From NCBI GenBank assembly GCA_028289345.1, contig JANQQL010000029.1, forward strand, positions 19,684-83,683: 64,000 bases of DNA, written 5' to 3'. Shown here piece after piece: positions 28,201-36,993 of the stretch. The number at the start of each line of letters is the position of its first letter. Positions within the stretch are counted from its first letter, which is position 1. The DNA comes from Planctomycetota bacterium (GTDB taxonomy: Bacteria > Planctomycetota > B15-G4 > SIAN01). A program made the position numbers and the translations under genes. The notes under the pieces are model-generated. The model saw only the letters and a program-made list of their open reading frames with translations. It was not told the DNA's origin and searched no databases.

Positions 28201-31200
28201 TCGCATAGCCGTCTCCCGGGGTCAAAGTTCCTTCGTGAACGAGTGCAGGAGGCACGCCTGCCGTGTTCAAGGCGTGCTCGATCTCAAACGCGCGCCCCCG
28301 CTCATCGTGATGAGTGATCGTGTGGGCGAGAAGTCGATCGCTGGCCCCGTCCACGAACTCCATGTCTCGCGTTTCGACGAGGTTTCCCGCAATGCCCCAA
28401 ACCGTTTCGCGGTAATGCCCATCGGCGTTCCCGTCAACGGGAGGCTGCACCTCCTTTGTGAGTCTGTTGAAGGCGTCATACTCGAACCGCCAAAGAGCGC
28501 CACTTCCGTCAGTCGTCCTCACTTCGAGCTCGTTGGCGCCATAGTCGTGAAACACGTTTACTAACTCAGCTGGTGGCGAAGGATTGTCCGGAATCAAGCC
28601 GATGGCCGGTTCCGCCACAATGTCGGAGTGAGCACCGACGGTTCCGTATCCGGCGGGGCCACCGATCAAGCCCCCGCGAGTCTCGATCCACAAAAGGTTT
28701 CTCTCGTCGTAGACCGCCGATTCGACATTGCTCGGATCGGCGCCCGAGTTCCACTCGGGCTTGAGGGTGACGACCCGATTGCTCTCCTTGTCGTATCGAT
28801 AGGAGGTGACCGCGCGGACCGATTCACTGTCGTCACTGGCGTCCAGGTCCGCGGTGAGCAGGTTTCCAAGGATGTCGTACTCAAAGACGTGAGACACCGT
28901 CCCTTGATCGACGAGAGGCCCCGGCCACCCCGAGCTCGGATCAATGCCAGGGACCTCGTGGTCGATCCGAATGGAAACTTGTTTGTCGTTCCCGTCATAC
29001 TCGATCGCTGTGGAATGGCCGAGAGCATTGGTGGCGGTCACGATCTGATCAAGGCTGTTGTATTCTGTCGAAGACAAGTACCCGCGGCCATTCACAGATT
29101 GCGTCAGGCGCCCCAGAACGTCGTAGGCGTAGTGGACAATCTGGCCGTCCCCAGACTCAGTTTCTGCCAGCAGGCCGCCGCCTGTCTGCGATCCCGGCTC
29201 CCCCTGCTGTCCTGTGGGATCCGTATTCGAGTGATAGCGATAACGGACCAGGCTTCCTTCGGCCGACTGCCGAAGGGTCAAGAGGGAGTGGTCGTTGAAG
29301 CGGAGCTTCTCTTCACTCGCCTGAGCGACAAATGCTGGGGTAGGGCTTGCCGCTGAGGGAATGTCAATCACGTTTGCAGTCGGCGCCCGATTCACAATTG
29401 CATTCCCGCGGATCTGGCCGATTGCACCGTCCCCGTTGACATCTCCCAGCTCGTCTTCCTGAAGAATGGGAGTCAAGTAGGTTTCGACCCCCGGGAGCAA
29501 CGCAAACTGAGAGTCTTGATCGAGATCGATCTCCCAGTCTTCGATCAGAGTGTTCACGTCCCCAGTTTCGAGATCCCCTTCCTGGTAGTCGAACACCACG
29601 GTGTTCATGTATCGGTCGAGGGACCACGCACCGCCGTTCGGCGGAGTGTAACTCGGATCGTTGCCCCGTGGATCCACCTGAGCACGGACCTGATTGAACA
29701 GAGGCTCGTACACAAAGGACTCGACAAGGTCCGGAATGCCGGCAGTCCCGGCGTGAACGCGGCGCTGCAGCAGATTTCCCTGCTGAAAGCGATCCGGACT
29801 GTCGGTGTCGTACACGTAGGACTCGTGGCGACCCGGAGCTTTCTCTTCCACCACTTGACCATGCAGGTTGTGAGCTCGAATCGTCACCCAGGACTCGGGA
29901 TCGGTGGGCCGCATCGGAGGTTCGTGGGGAACCTTGAGTCGATTGAGAGCTGGATCTCTCGCTTCTGCCTCAGACGACCACGCCATGTCCAGGTAGGTGG
30001 AGATCAATAAGGTCTCGGGGTCCGCGAACTCTGGGCTCTCTGGATTCAGCCTTCCCGTGTATCGGTACTCAAGAACAAGGTTCGCACCCGTGTCGAAAAC
30101 TCGAAGGGTCACGTTCCCGTTGGGGCTGACCGACATCGTCTTGCGCGCTTCCACGAACCAACCGTGGTCGACGGGCGATGAAGGAACGTCGTAGAGAAAC
30201 AGATAGCGACCCCCGGCCGCGATCCCGGAAGCGTTGGTCCCCCCGAACTCCTGGGCAACGACTCGATCCCCCGACGAGGAGTAGGTATTGACAAGGTAAG
30301 GTACCGCGCTGGCGGCATCCCCGCCAGCATCCATCAACTCTTGAGGCGCAACAATTCGGGTGAGACACTGGGTGTGGAGACCGTGGTACTGATAGGTGGT
30401 CATCTTCCCATCAGGAAAGTCGTTGCCTGTGGATGTCCCTTGGACGACGGGTGAACGGACGGTCGTGAGATTCTCTCCCTCGTAGCCGTACTCCACGCGT
30501 CGTCCGCCGAAGTCTTCGATCGCAACCAACTTCCCTGTCGGACCGTACGTGAAATCAATGCCCCGCCCGTAGGTATCAAAGATCCGTGACAACCTCTTGT
30601 AGTACAGAGGGTTGGGATCGACCCCGACCGCTTCGTATTGGAACGAGATGGTGTTTCCATGGCGGTCGGTGGCTTCGCTGATCCAAAACGTCTGAGAGCA
30701 GCCTCCCACGTACGGCGAGGCGGTGTCTCCGGGTGTGAATGTGTAGGTCATTCCGTCGGCGAAACGAATCTGGAATTGGTCAGGCAGAAACCCACTGCTG
30801 AAGTCACCGATGGCGCGGACTTTCCCAAAGAGACCATCGGGAAGATCACCCATCGGCCCCTGCGGGGTCCAGTGAGAGAGCGTCAGACGATCGATGCGGG
30901 TTGCACCGTCGTAGTAGTAAAGACTGGAAAGAACGGGCGTCGAGCCAAAGCACGGCACGCTTCCCCCATCGGGGACGTACTCAACCACGATGCGCTTGAA
31001 CCAATTGAGGTCCCATCCGAGACCCAGAGGAGTTTCGACCGCACTGTTGTTGCGATACGTACGCACGATTTCGACATTCATCCCCCGTCCTTGAATGGTG
31101 AGGTCCGTCTCTTCCATCTGTAGATTTCCGGTGAACTGCACGACCGGGTCACCATCGACAGCGTCTTCTTTCTCGGGATTCGTCTGATCATTCGTTTCGG

Positions 31201-31309
31201 CCTGGCCGGTTGCTGTTCCGGAAGAAGCCCAGGGGGTCAGGGCGACCGCCACTGGCGAACCGGCCAATACGAGGGTCGTGATTCGCAAAGCGTCTTGGAA
31301 GTGGCTCAT
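25235..31309 (-). CDS. Giant secreted RHS/YD-repeat protein with an unrecognised C-terminal tip
   Basis: ATG at 31309 follows AGGAG and a weak signal-like hydrophobic stretch. The 2024 residues start with a DUF6531-like entry (GDPVVQFTGNLQMEE). More than thirty YD repeats follow (for example GRGIDFTYGPTGKLVAIEDF, YDSLNRLKRVEH). The RHS core ends with the conserved ARYFDPIAGRFTTRDP and NPWSHTDPTGLE, where D1768 marks the usual cleavage site. A DVNGDGAIG calcium-binding-like loop interrupts the repeats. The variable tip (about 1774-2024) is charged and helical (ERRKRIRNELKEKRDELKE), with no toxin motif I know. No same-strand immunity gene follows; the next gene is convergent. Confidence 0.9.
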   Translation of the reverse strand: MSHFQDALRITTLVLAGSPVAVALTPWASSGTATGQAETNDQTNPEKEDAVDGDPVVQFTGNLQMEETDLTIQGRGMNVEIVRTYRNNSAVETPLGLGWDLNWFKRIVVEYVPDGGSVPCFGSTPVLSSLYYYDGATRIDRLTLSHWTPQGPMGDLPDGLFGKVRAIGDFSSGFLPDQFQIRFADGMTYTFTPGDTASPYVGGCSQTFWISEATDRHGNTISFQYEAVGVDPNPLYYKRLSRIFDTYGRGIDFTYGPTGKLVAIEDFGGRRVEYGYEGENLTTVRSPVVQGTSTGNDFPDGKMTTYQYHGLHTQCLTRIVAPQELMDAGGDAASAVPYLVNTYSSSGDRVVAQEFGGTNASGIAAGGRYLFLYDVPSSPVDHGWFVEARKTMSVSPNGNVTLRVFDTGANLVLEYRYTGRLNPESPEFADPETLLISTYLDMAWSSEAEARDPALNRLKVPHEPPMRPTDPESWVTIRAHNLHGQVVEEKAPGRHESYVYDTDSPDRFQQGNLLQRRVHAGTAGIPDLVESFVYEPLFNQVRAQVDPRGNDPSYTPPNGGAWSLDRYMNTVVFDYQEGDLETGDVNTLIEDWEIDLDQDSQFALLPGVETYLTPILQEDELGDVNGDGAIGQIRGNAIVNRAPTANVIDIPSAASPTPAFVAQASEEKLRFNDHSLLTLRQSAEGSLVRYRYHSNTDPTGQQGEPGSQTGGGLLAETESGDGQIVHYAYDVLGRLTQSVNGRGYLSSTEYNSLDQIVTATNALGHSTAIEYDGNDKQVSIRIDHEVPGIDPSSGWPGPLVDQGTVSHVFEYDILGNLLTADLDASDDSESVRAVTSYRYDKESNRVVTLKPEWNSGADPSNVESAVYDERNLLWIETRGGLIGGPAGYGTVGAHSDIVAEPAIGLIPDNPSPPAELVNVFHDYGANELEVRTTDGSGALWRFEYDAFNRLTKEVQPPVDGNADGHYRETVWGIAGNLVETRDMEFVDGASDRLLAHTITHHDERGRAFEIEHALNTAGVPPALVHEGTLTPGDGYATRRMVFDAEGREILRVRDDRSLSGTAYDSLSRVIRTWDNEGDSLGAGTWQSALSLEVIHVYDLEGNEIQQTRREFREDGTFDTFHRWHFFDAVNRATATVNGLGFTRRTAYDSLHNPVFKSDARSADQSTSYLAGLDGYSEHPTPPTMPINNHGNTVTYAYDSLNRLKRVEHAMRTGGSGEGNIDPSLAGDGFLRSEIQWDRNGRLVSRTDDNGHGATTQYDSLDRVASAIQADGTMVQAVSYDGNDRIIESMDANGSVVVNQYDPSGRLTSRAIVPGPGVHGTTGEQFEYDGLGRITRASNDDATITRTYDSLSNIVKESRGRATVFAKYDHDSRVMEAMYPGGRHLRYERDGVGRLKQVIDVGEGVPLTTHHHVGPVRWAQRELFPSTSSVILTRSFDGVGRILAIQTMGAEGSPLLDDRTFQWDRENNKIQRRNELSGVTHTYSYDSVRQLIQSVRTGAGRGKNRTISYTLDGAGNRVAVAGGASAGAYLMMPPDAPVNQYTHTPRQLCSYDNAGNLFETYAKQGPSIAQHPVQRGYDFRNLMVSHTNHQTGDQSVYRYDAFGRRTERIVAGQTTRYFHLGEHVIEERDEQGITLATYVYGDHIDDILVMSRGVNSYAYVTDDLGNVHRLIDPSGNLVDGEEYEYEDYGELLDESSFTVRPTGSSVGNPLFFTGRRLDSESGLYYFRARYFDPIAGRFTTRDPLGAWGDPDSYGNSYAYVGNNPWSHTDPTGLEKKKETPRERRKRIRNELKEKRDELKELRKEAKKNDASSLLLEELDALINAVDQLISLFDTYGSMLDDPEKTVRYRLGLDSYEEDFLEYAEDTVDWLDHTNSKFKSMTKAKQEYVKAGTADASSNYGRELNRFFLSVESNLFRVQLMTDSIVKPFREDIRNGANELLANLDAIPEGELREILDSFWVSVGMLEGINERWQSGHLHSTLHEAGFGLNDPANHESYLRGKNAGKTIQYTQVGLQISQFYVHLRK

Positions 31310-31531
31310 GGATGACGACTCCTGTTGGGAGAGAACTTTTCAGGCTCCGATGGATGCTTTCCAGAAAGACGTGGGAGCCCTCAAACCTGAGCAGTGCTCG
31401 GGCGAGAGAGTGCTTGGCGCCAATGCACCGGAAGGCGATCAATCGCTCCGTGCGCAATCAGTGCCGAAAGGCCGGCAGGCGTTGATCGACGGGGGCACCG
31501 CACTTCCCTCGCCCAGGGCTGAAGGAAGGTC

Positions 31532-34500
31532 TCAAGGATCGTTGGGAAGACTGATTGGTCCGGATTGATCGATCATCACGGCGATGCCCGAAGACGTCCG
31601 CATGGTCGCTGGATTCGAGGATTCGATGACTACCTGGAACGTCGCGAGAAGACCGGTGAAGTCGTACGGGATCTCGACGGTGAGATCGCCACCCTCCACT
31701 TCACCGAAGAAGCTGAGGGGAATCGTCACCGGGGTCTCGACGGCATCCGTCAACAAGACTGCGGGGCCCGCGGTTTCGGTGTGAGTGGCGGCTTTCCCGA
31801 ACTTCAGCTGCCCGGTCCAACCAGCTTCGTTCGGGAGCCCTTCGATGCGGAACGTGACCGAGTCTCCGGGGCGGACCGGCACTGGTGCGTCGATGATTTC
31901 GAGAGAGAGGGCCGCCTGAGGATCCGGCCCCGCGTAGTCGATCCCATAATGGCCCGCGTCGGCGTTGAAGTTCAGCGTCTGATGAACGTCACTCTCTGCG
32001 CGAATCGGGAAGTCCAGATCGCTGGGATTCATCCCGGCCCTGGCGTGTCCGCCTTGAAGTCCGTCAGTCCAGATCCCATCCAGGTCATTGCCAAAGTGTT
32101 CACCAAGAGTTGGGTGATCCGGATCCTCATGGTTCGAGAACGGATGGAGATAGAAAGCCTCGGAGGGGCTCGGAAGGACGGGTGGCACCGCAGGCGCGGG
32201 AAAGCTCACGAACTGGGGATAGGACTTGCCACGACCGGCCCACAACGTGGCTCCTTCGAGAACCTGGAAGCTCACCTCGCGGTCCTTCGCGTCATTCAAG
32301 CTCGGGAGGTGCCCACCGAACGACGCGGTCATCCCAAAGTAAGTGCCCGGAAACTCCGCGGTCAACTCGACATCCTGGTTCGACAGCTGGAAGAGAGCCA
32401 TGTCGAGCGCATGGGTGATCCACAGCAAGATTTCGGCGTCCATGTTCGTCGCCTGGTTCGCCGGAGAGAAGATTGGTTGGAATGGCTGGCACGAGAAGTC
32501 GCGATTGGCGAGATCCCGGGCCAATGACGTGCCACCGGTCTTTCCTGCACCGTACGCCTCTCGCAAGATCGGAAGTTCTGGAGCGGGCGGGGCACCAGCG
32601 AGAGCCGGGGCGAGGTGATCCTTGATTCGCTGGCTCAACAACAGGATTAGCTTGTAGGTCTCCAGACTATCGGGATCGGGGCCGAGAGACGTGGTGAGGC
32701 TCTGCCCGTCGTTTCCGGTCAAGTCGAGCCAGTGGTGGAAGTCACCCAATCGCGATCCGATCTCCGCGCAGATTCCCACGGGGAGGATGTTCGTTGTGTT
32801 ACAAATCTCATTGATTGGAGGGGTGCTGTTGGGGTTGCTTCCGCTTCCAATCTCAGGGAGCTTGGTCAGCAGCTTCACCATCGCTCGCCGGACCGGGTTG
32901 ACCGCATCGAACGCAGCGTCGGCGATCTCGTCCGGGGAAAGGTCCCCGGTGTCATCTCGAAAGAGCTGATGAAGTCGGAGGGAGCGCGCGTTGGGCCCCT
33001 TGCTACTCGAACGCAAACCCAGGGGCAGCTCGTACCAAGTTCCCGCGGGCCTCTGATTCGCCACCAGAAGCTCTCCGGTGTCACGAATCGTCCAAGGAAG
33101 CAGGTCGTAGGGCACATGGCGCTGCCAGTCCGCGTTCTTGGGATCGGATCCATCTCCCAGGGCAAAGGCGCCGTTGACCGAGTGAATGTTGCTGAGGTCG
33201 CCCCGGGTAGGAACTGCCACCAGCGGCGTGTAGCAAATCGAGCCGCTCGAGTCCGCGGACACGGAGTGGAGCGCAGGAGTGACCCAGTATTTGGCCGACT
33301 CTCGGTATTCCTCGACACTGCGAGCTTTCATCATCCGGATCGCCGCCTGGATGGAGTGGCGAGCGATGTCCACGTTGAAGTTGGTTCTTAGAACGAGCTC
33401 GTCCCGCTCGTTGAACGTCTGCCCGGCATCGCTCTCGTAGCTGGTTTGCGTGACAAGAGTCGTCACCACCGGCCCGAGAACAGAAGTCGTCACAGGAAAG
33501 GTAAAGGTCGGGTTGGGACCTTGTGGGTTCGGCAAGGTCTTGCTTTCGATCAACAAGGTGTGGCTCTCCGCCGTTCCATCACCGTCAGCATCGTAGGAGT
33601 ATTCACCATTCTGGTCCGTGTCGAGCTGAACGAGATCCATGATGTCGACGCCGAAGGAGGTCACCCCCCAAGTGACGTCCCTGTTGTACGCCAGAAAGAA
33701 CGCCGGGCAGCCGACAAGCGAGATTCCTCGTACGTTGAATCCGACCTCTGGGTGGGTGTTGATCAGGTGCACCTGATGGAACTGGCTCGGGTTGATCAGA
33801 GCGGTGTGCGGATCGGCGAACAGCGCTGCTCCATTTGTGGTGGTGCGCCCCTTGCTAATGGCCCAGGCATCGCTACACAGAGGGTCATCGGCTCCCCCCG
33901 TCACAGGATCCAACTTCAGGTCACTGTCGACGACGTCGCCGATCAAGTATTTCTCGCAGATGTAAGTGTCCACTGCCGCGAGATTCGTTCCATTGCCGTT
34001 GTTGAATCCGTTGTCGACGTCGGCTTCCTGGAGAATCGCCAAGAGGTCGTCAACCCGAGCCTCATTCTCGGTGACGTCCCCGGCCTGAAACTTCAACTCC
34101 GCCAGAACCTCCTTGAACGGCTTGCCGCTGAACCAGTAGGCCCACCACTCCCAGCACGCGATACTGTCGGCAGGAACCCATTCTTCGAAGGTGCCCGCTC
34201 GAAAGTCGGACAGATGGGACTCTTCGAGGAGTTCCGGCAACAAGGCAAGGTCTTCCGCGGTCGGCGGGTCCCCTTGAGGAATGGCCCCAAATCGTTGCTC
34301 CAGTTCGTCGATGTAGGCGTTCACCCCATCGGCGTAGGCTTGCAGTGCCTCCCGGGTCATCCCGTCGAGCTTCTGCTCACGTTCGACGGCTGCCCGGTAG
34401 AGCTGGATCACTAACATCTCGCGGTCCTGCATGCCCGGCGTCTTCCCCTGAGGCGTCCCGCCAGCCCCTTCCTCAGGATCGTCCTCCGGATCGCCACGTA

Positions 34501-34732
34501 GCTCCAGAAGTCGGCCCTGCGCAGACATTCGCACGAGGTGCATTTCAGCCAGGCGGTCCTTGGCGGCGGCATAGCCCTGGCCGAAGAACACCGCGGCGTC
34601 GGTGCCCGCCTGGACATGGGCAACACCGTCGGGGTCCCAGCGGACTTTGACCTGGTGGGCGTGAAGGTGCACGGCACTGGCGGCCGCCATCCCTGCGGCG
34701 ATGGCCGCACGAGACAAGCATCGTCGGAACAT
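31532..34732 (-). CDS. Secreted penicillin-acylase-family (Ntn-hydrolase) amidase
   Basis: ATG at 34730-34732 is used: GAGG lies upstream and a signal peptide follows (MFRRCLSRAAIAAGMAAASA); the frame is open from 34888. The 1066-residue protein has the penicillin amidase alpha chain (WDPDGVAHVQAGTDAAVFFGQGY is recognisable in part: GQGYAAAKDRLAEMHLVR). The beta-chain start is at S287 in LCSDAWAISKGR, where the usual S-N-x-W is S-D-A-W. FADPHTALINPSQFHQVHL follows as in the family. The last 150 residues are an extra beta domain. Members cleave amide bonds of beta-lactams, acyl-homoserine lactones or lipopeptides after autocatalytic maturation; the substrate is unknown. Confidence 0.88.
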   Translation of the reverse strand: MFRRCLSRAAIAAGMAAASAVHLHAHQVKVRWDPDGVAHVQAGTDAAVFFGQGYAAAKDRLAEMHLVRMSAQGRLLELRGDPEDDPEEGAGGTPQGKTPGMQDREMLVIQLYRAAVEREQKLDGMTREALQAYADGVNAYIDELEQRFGAIPQGDPPTAEDLALLPELLEESHLSDFRAGTFEEWVPADSIACWEWWAYWFSGKPFKEVLAELKFQAGDVTENEARVDDLLAILQEADVDNGFNNGNGTNLAAVDTYICEKYLIGDVVDSDLKLDPVTGGADDPLCSDAWAISKGRTTTNGAALFADPHTALINPSQFHQVHLINTHPEVGFNVRGISLVGCPAFFLAYNRDVTWGVTSFGVDIMDLVQLDTDQNGEYSYDADGDGTAESHTLLIESKTLPNPQGPNPTFTFPVTTSVLGPVVTTLVTQTSYESDAGQTFNERDELVLRTNFNVDIARHSIQAAIRMMKARSVEEYRESAKYWVTPALHSVSADSSGSICYTPLVAVPTRGDLSNIHSVNGAFALGDGSDPKNADWQRHVPYDLLPWTIRDTGELLVANQRPAGTWYELPLGLRSSSKGPNARSLRLHQLFRDDTGDLSPDEIADAAFDAVNPVRRAMVKLLTKLPEIGSGSNPNSTPPINEICNTTNILPVGICAEIGSRLGDFHHWLDLTGNDGQSLTTSLGPDPDSLETYKLILLLSQRIKDHLAPALAGAPPAPELPILREAYGAGKTGGTSLARDLANRDFSCQPFQPIFSPANQATNMDAEILLWITHALDMALFQLSNQDVELTAEFPGTYFGMTASFGGHLPSLNDAKDREVSFQVLEGATLWAGRGKSYPQFVSFPAPAVPPVLPSPSEAFYLHPFSNHEDPDHPTLGEHFGNDLDGIWTDGLQGGHARAGMNPSDLDFPIRAESDVHQTLNFNADAGHYGIDYAGPDPQAALSLEIIDAPVPVRPGDSVTFRIEGLPNEAGWTGQLKFGKAATHTETAGPAVLLTDAVETPVTIPLSFFGEVEGGDLTVEIPYDFTGLLATFQVVIESSNPATMRTSSGIAVMIDQSGPISLPNDP

Positions 34733-35039
34733 GGGGAACCCTCGGGGTGCGGGAGATATCGATCGGGAAAAGTCGTCGCCAGAGGCGCCGGAACCGTCCC
34801 GTCTCTCCCGTGCGCAACAGGGAACGAAAAGACGCAGAAGAAATGGTGATCTGTTCTTGGGAGGGCCGAGGATGCGATCACCCTTCAAAGCGTGCAGAAC
34901 ACAAACAGGGACCGAATCCCATCTGCCGACCGGTCGATGCGTTGACGGTTTTCCAGTGGATCCCTAACGTCTTTGGGCAGGTGGAGAGGTCGGTCAAAGC
35001 AGGTCATTCGATCAGACCAAGTTGACAGGAGCCGGTCCC
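34733..35039. other. Intergenic region between divergent genes
   Basis: A 307-base spacer between the penicillin acylase (minus) and the FG-GAP-like gene (plus). It should contain two promoters, but I see no box or repeat strong enough to annotate. Confidence 0.4.
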
Positions 35040-36710
35040 ATGAAAGCTTGCTCATCAGGTATCGCTGTCGCGCTGTCGCTGTTGGGCTTCTCGCTTTTCT
35101 CGATGACCATTGCATCCGCCCAATGCCCCATCGCCAAACTCCTCGAGCCGGTCAGCAATGAGGTCGACGAGTTCGGGTATCAGGTTTGCCTCGAGGGAAC
35201 CCTCGCGGTCGTTACGGAACTTGGAGAGCACCGCGACGGCTCTGTGCATTTCTTTCTGCGAACCGGGACCGGGCGCTGGGTCGAGACCCAAGAGCTCCGA
35301 CCCGACGACGGATATGCCGGTCAGGAATTCGGTGGAAGCCTTGCTCTCGACGGGAATGTGTTAGTCGTCGGGGCCAGCCGAGATCACGAACTGGGCAACA
35401 ACCAAGGAGCAGCCTACGTTTTCTTGCGAGAGGAAAGCGAGAGCGGCGGTCCAGGCAACTGGTTTCAAGCCGCCAAGCTGCTGCCGTCCGGGCTGCTTCC
35501 CGGAGAGTTCGGGGGAACGGTCGACGTGTCCGGCGGGACGATCGCTGTGGGCTTGAATCCCGACTACGGCAGTGAGGCTGCCTTTCTCTTCGAGCGCAAT
35601 GACCAAGGGACAACGGATCCTCACGACGACACTTGGGTCCAAACCGCAGCCTTCGAACCAGACGGACTCTCTCCCACTCATCAGTTCGGCCAGAGCGTTG
35701 CACTTTCCGAGGACGGCAACCTGCTCGTGGTTGGAGACCGAGGAGACACCTCTCTCGGCGAAGGGGCTTACCTTCCTTTCCACCGGAACGACGCCGGAAC
35801 TCCCGACAATCGACTCGATGACACCTGGCTGCTCGGAAACAAATTCAGCGTCGCCCCCGACAACTTCATGCGACTCGGATCCACGGCCCGGATCGACGGG
35901 GATTGGATCCTGGGATCCGGTTCCAGTGCAGGCACCGATGGTGCTGGCCGAGCGTTCACCTTCCTGCGGGATGATCAAGGCACGGCGAATCCGGTGGACG
36001 ACACTTGGGAACTGACCCAGATCCTGAAGGGCTCCACGGTCGGGTTCTATCAGGGCTTCGGAGACGCGATGGCGATCGATGGAAACTTGGCGGTGATTGG
36101 TTCGTCGACGACAGACGGACGCCCACACGGAGGAGGACGGTGCTACGTCTTCGAGAATCAGGGAGGAACCTGGGTCGAAACGAGCGTGCTGCAGGCTCCG
36201 GATGAGGAGCATCTCGATCGTGTGGGGACGGCCATCGCTCTGGAAGAAACAACCCTGCTTCTTGGCGCTCATGGTCAAGAGTTCTACGACGACTACGCTC
36301 CCGCTGAGGGAGCCGTCTATGAGGTCGAACTGAGTCGCCCGTCACCCTGGGAAAACCTCGGCCATGAATTCCGGCGCTGGCCGCTTCCTCAACTCGCCGG
36401 CTTCGGTTGCCTCGAACCGGGAAGTCGCACGCGACTTCGGCTCTACAATTGTGAACGCTTTTCGGCGGCCTTTCTGATACTCGGGATGTCAGTGGTCAAC
36501 CTCCCATTCAAGGACCAGCTTCTGGTGCCCGCTCCCGACTACGTGCTCCCCGTTACCCAAACAAGCGAGTGGGGATCCCACGACTTCCTGTCCGACTGGT
36601 CCAGTGAATTCCCCAGCGGAACGGAGTTTTTCTTCCAGGCGTTCGCGATCGATCCGTACTACGAGTTCGGAGTCGAGGCGTCGAACGCGGTGAGGGCGAC
36701 GGTGCCGTAG
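35040..36710 (+). CDS. Secreted FG-GAP/integrin-like beta-propeller protein with shared C-terminal module
   Basis: ATG at 35040, eight bases behind AGGAG, opens a signal peptide (SSGIAVALSLLGFSLFSMTI). About seven repeats of 55-65 residues follow, each with a pattern such as EFGGSLALDGNVLVVGASRD or QFGQSVALSEDGNLLVVGDR and an aromatic VHFFLRTGTG or YVFLREE strand. This resembles FG-GAP propeller blades. The last 115 residues (from WENLGHEFRRWPLP) hold the module shared with other secreted proteins here: FLILGMSVVNLPF, LLVPAPDYVLPV, FFFQAFAIDP and SNAVRATVP at the end. Likely a surface or extracellular protein; function unknown. Confidence 0.75.
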   Translation: MKACSSGIAVALSLLGFSLFSMTIASAQCPIAKLLEPVSNEVDEFGYQVCLEGTLAVVTELGEHRDGSVHFFLRTGTGRWVETQELRPDDGYAGQEFGGSLALDGNVLVVGASRDHELGNNQGAAYVFLREESESGGPGNWFQAAKLLPSGLLPGEFGGTVDVSGGTIAVGLNPDYGSEAAFLFERNDQGTTDPHDDTWVQTAAFEPDGLSPTHQFGQSVALSEDGNLLVVGDRGDTSLGEGAYLPFHRNDAGTPDNRLDDTWLLGNKFSVAPDNFMRLGSTARIDGDWILGSGSSAGTDGAGRAFTFLRDDQGTANPVDDTWELTQILKGSTVGFYQGFGDAMAIDGNLAVIGSSTTDGRPHGGGRCYVFENQGGTWVETSVLQAPDEEHLDRVGTAIALEETTLLLGAHGQEFYDDYAPAEGAVYEVELSRPSPWENLGHEFRRWPLPQLAGFGCLEPGSRTRLRLYNCERFSAAFLILGMSVVNLPFKDQLLVPAPDYVLPVTQTSEWGSHDFLSDWSSEFPSGTEFFFQAFAIDPYYEFGVEASNAVRATVP

Positions 36711-36993
36711 AACCGGGACTGTTCTCGAGAGCACAGACTGCGAACCAGGACATTGTCGATGTCCGATTCACAGTCGACGTGCAACCGGACGAGGGAACCG
36801 CTCAGTTCAGCTGGACCTCGGCGGGCGCGGCGGGGCCATCTTGTGTTCCAAGATTCCGCTCCCGAAGAAAAGCAAGCAGGGGCTTTCCCGCGTGGCAGTG
36901 CGGAATTCGGTCAAGCGATCGTTTCTCCGACTTGAATGCTCGATATGATCCCCCCCTCGCCAGACCCAGGACCACCGGAGAAGGGGCTTCCCT

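Noticed and set aside
25235..31309. RHS protein as part of a type VI secretion cassette
   Set aside because: No VgrG, PAAR, DUF1795 or other T6SS gene is present, and the N-terminus looks exported rather than PAAR-like.
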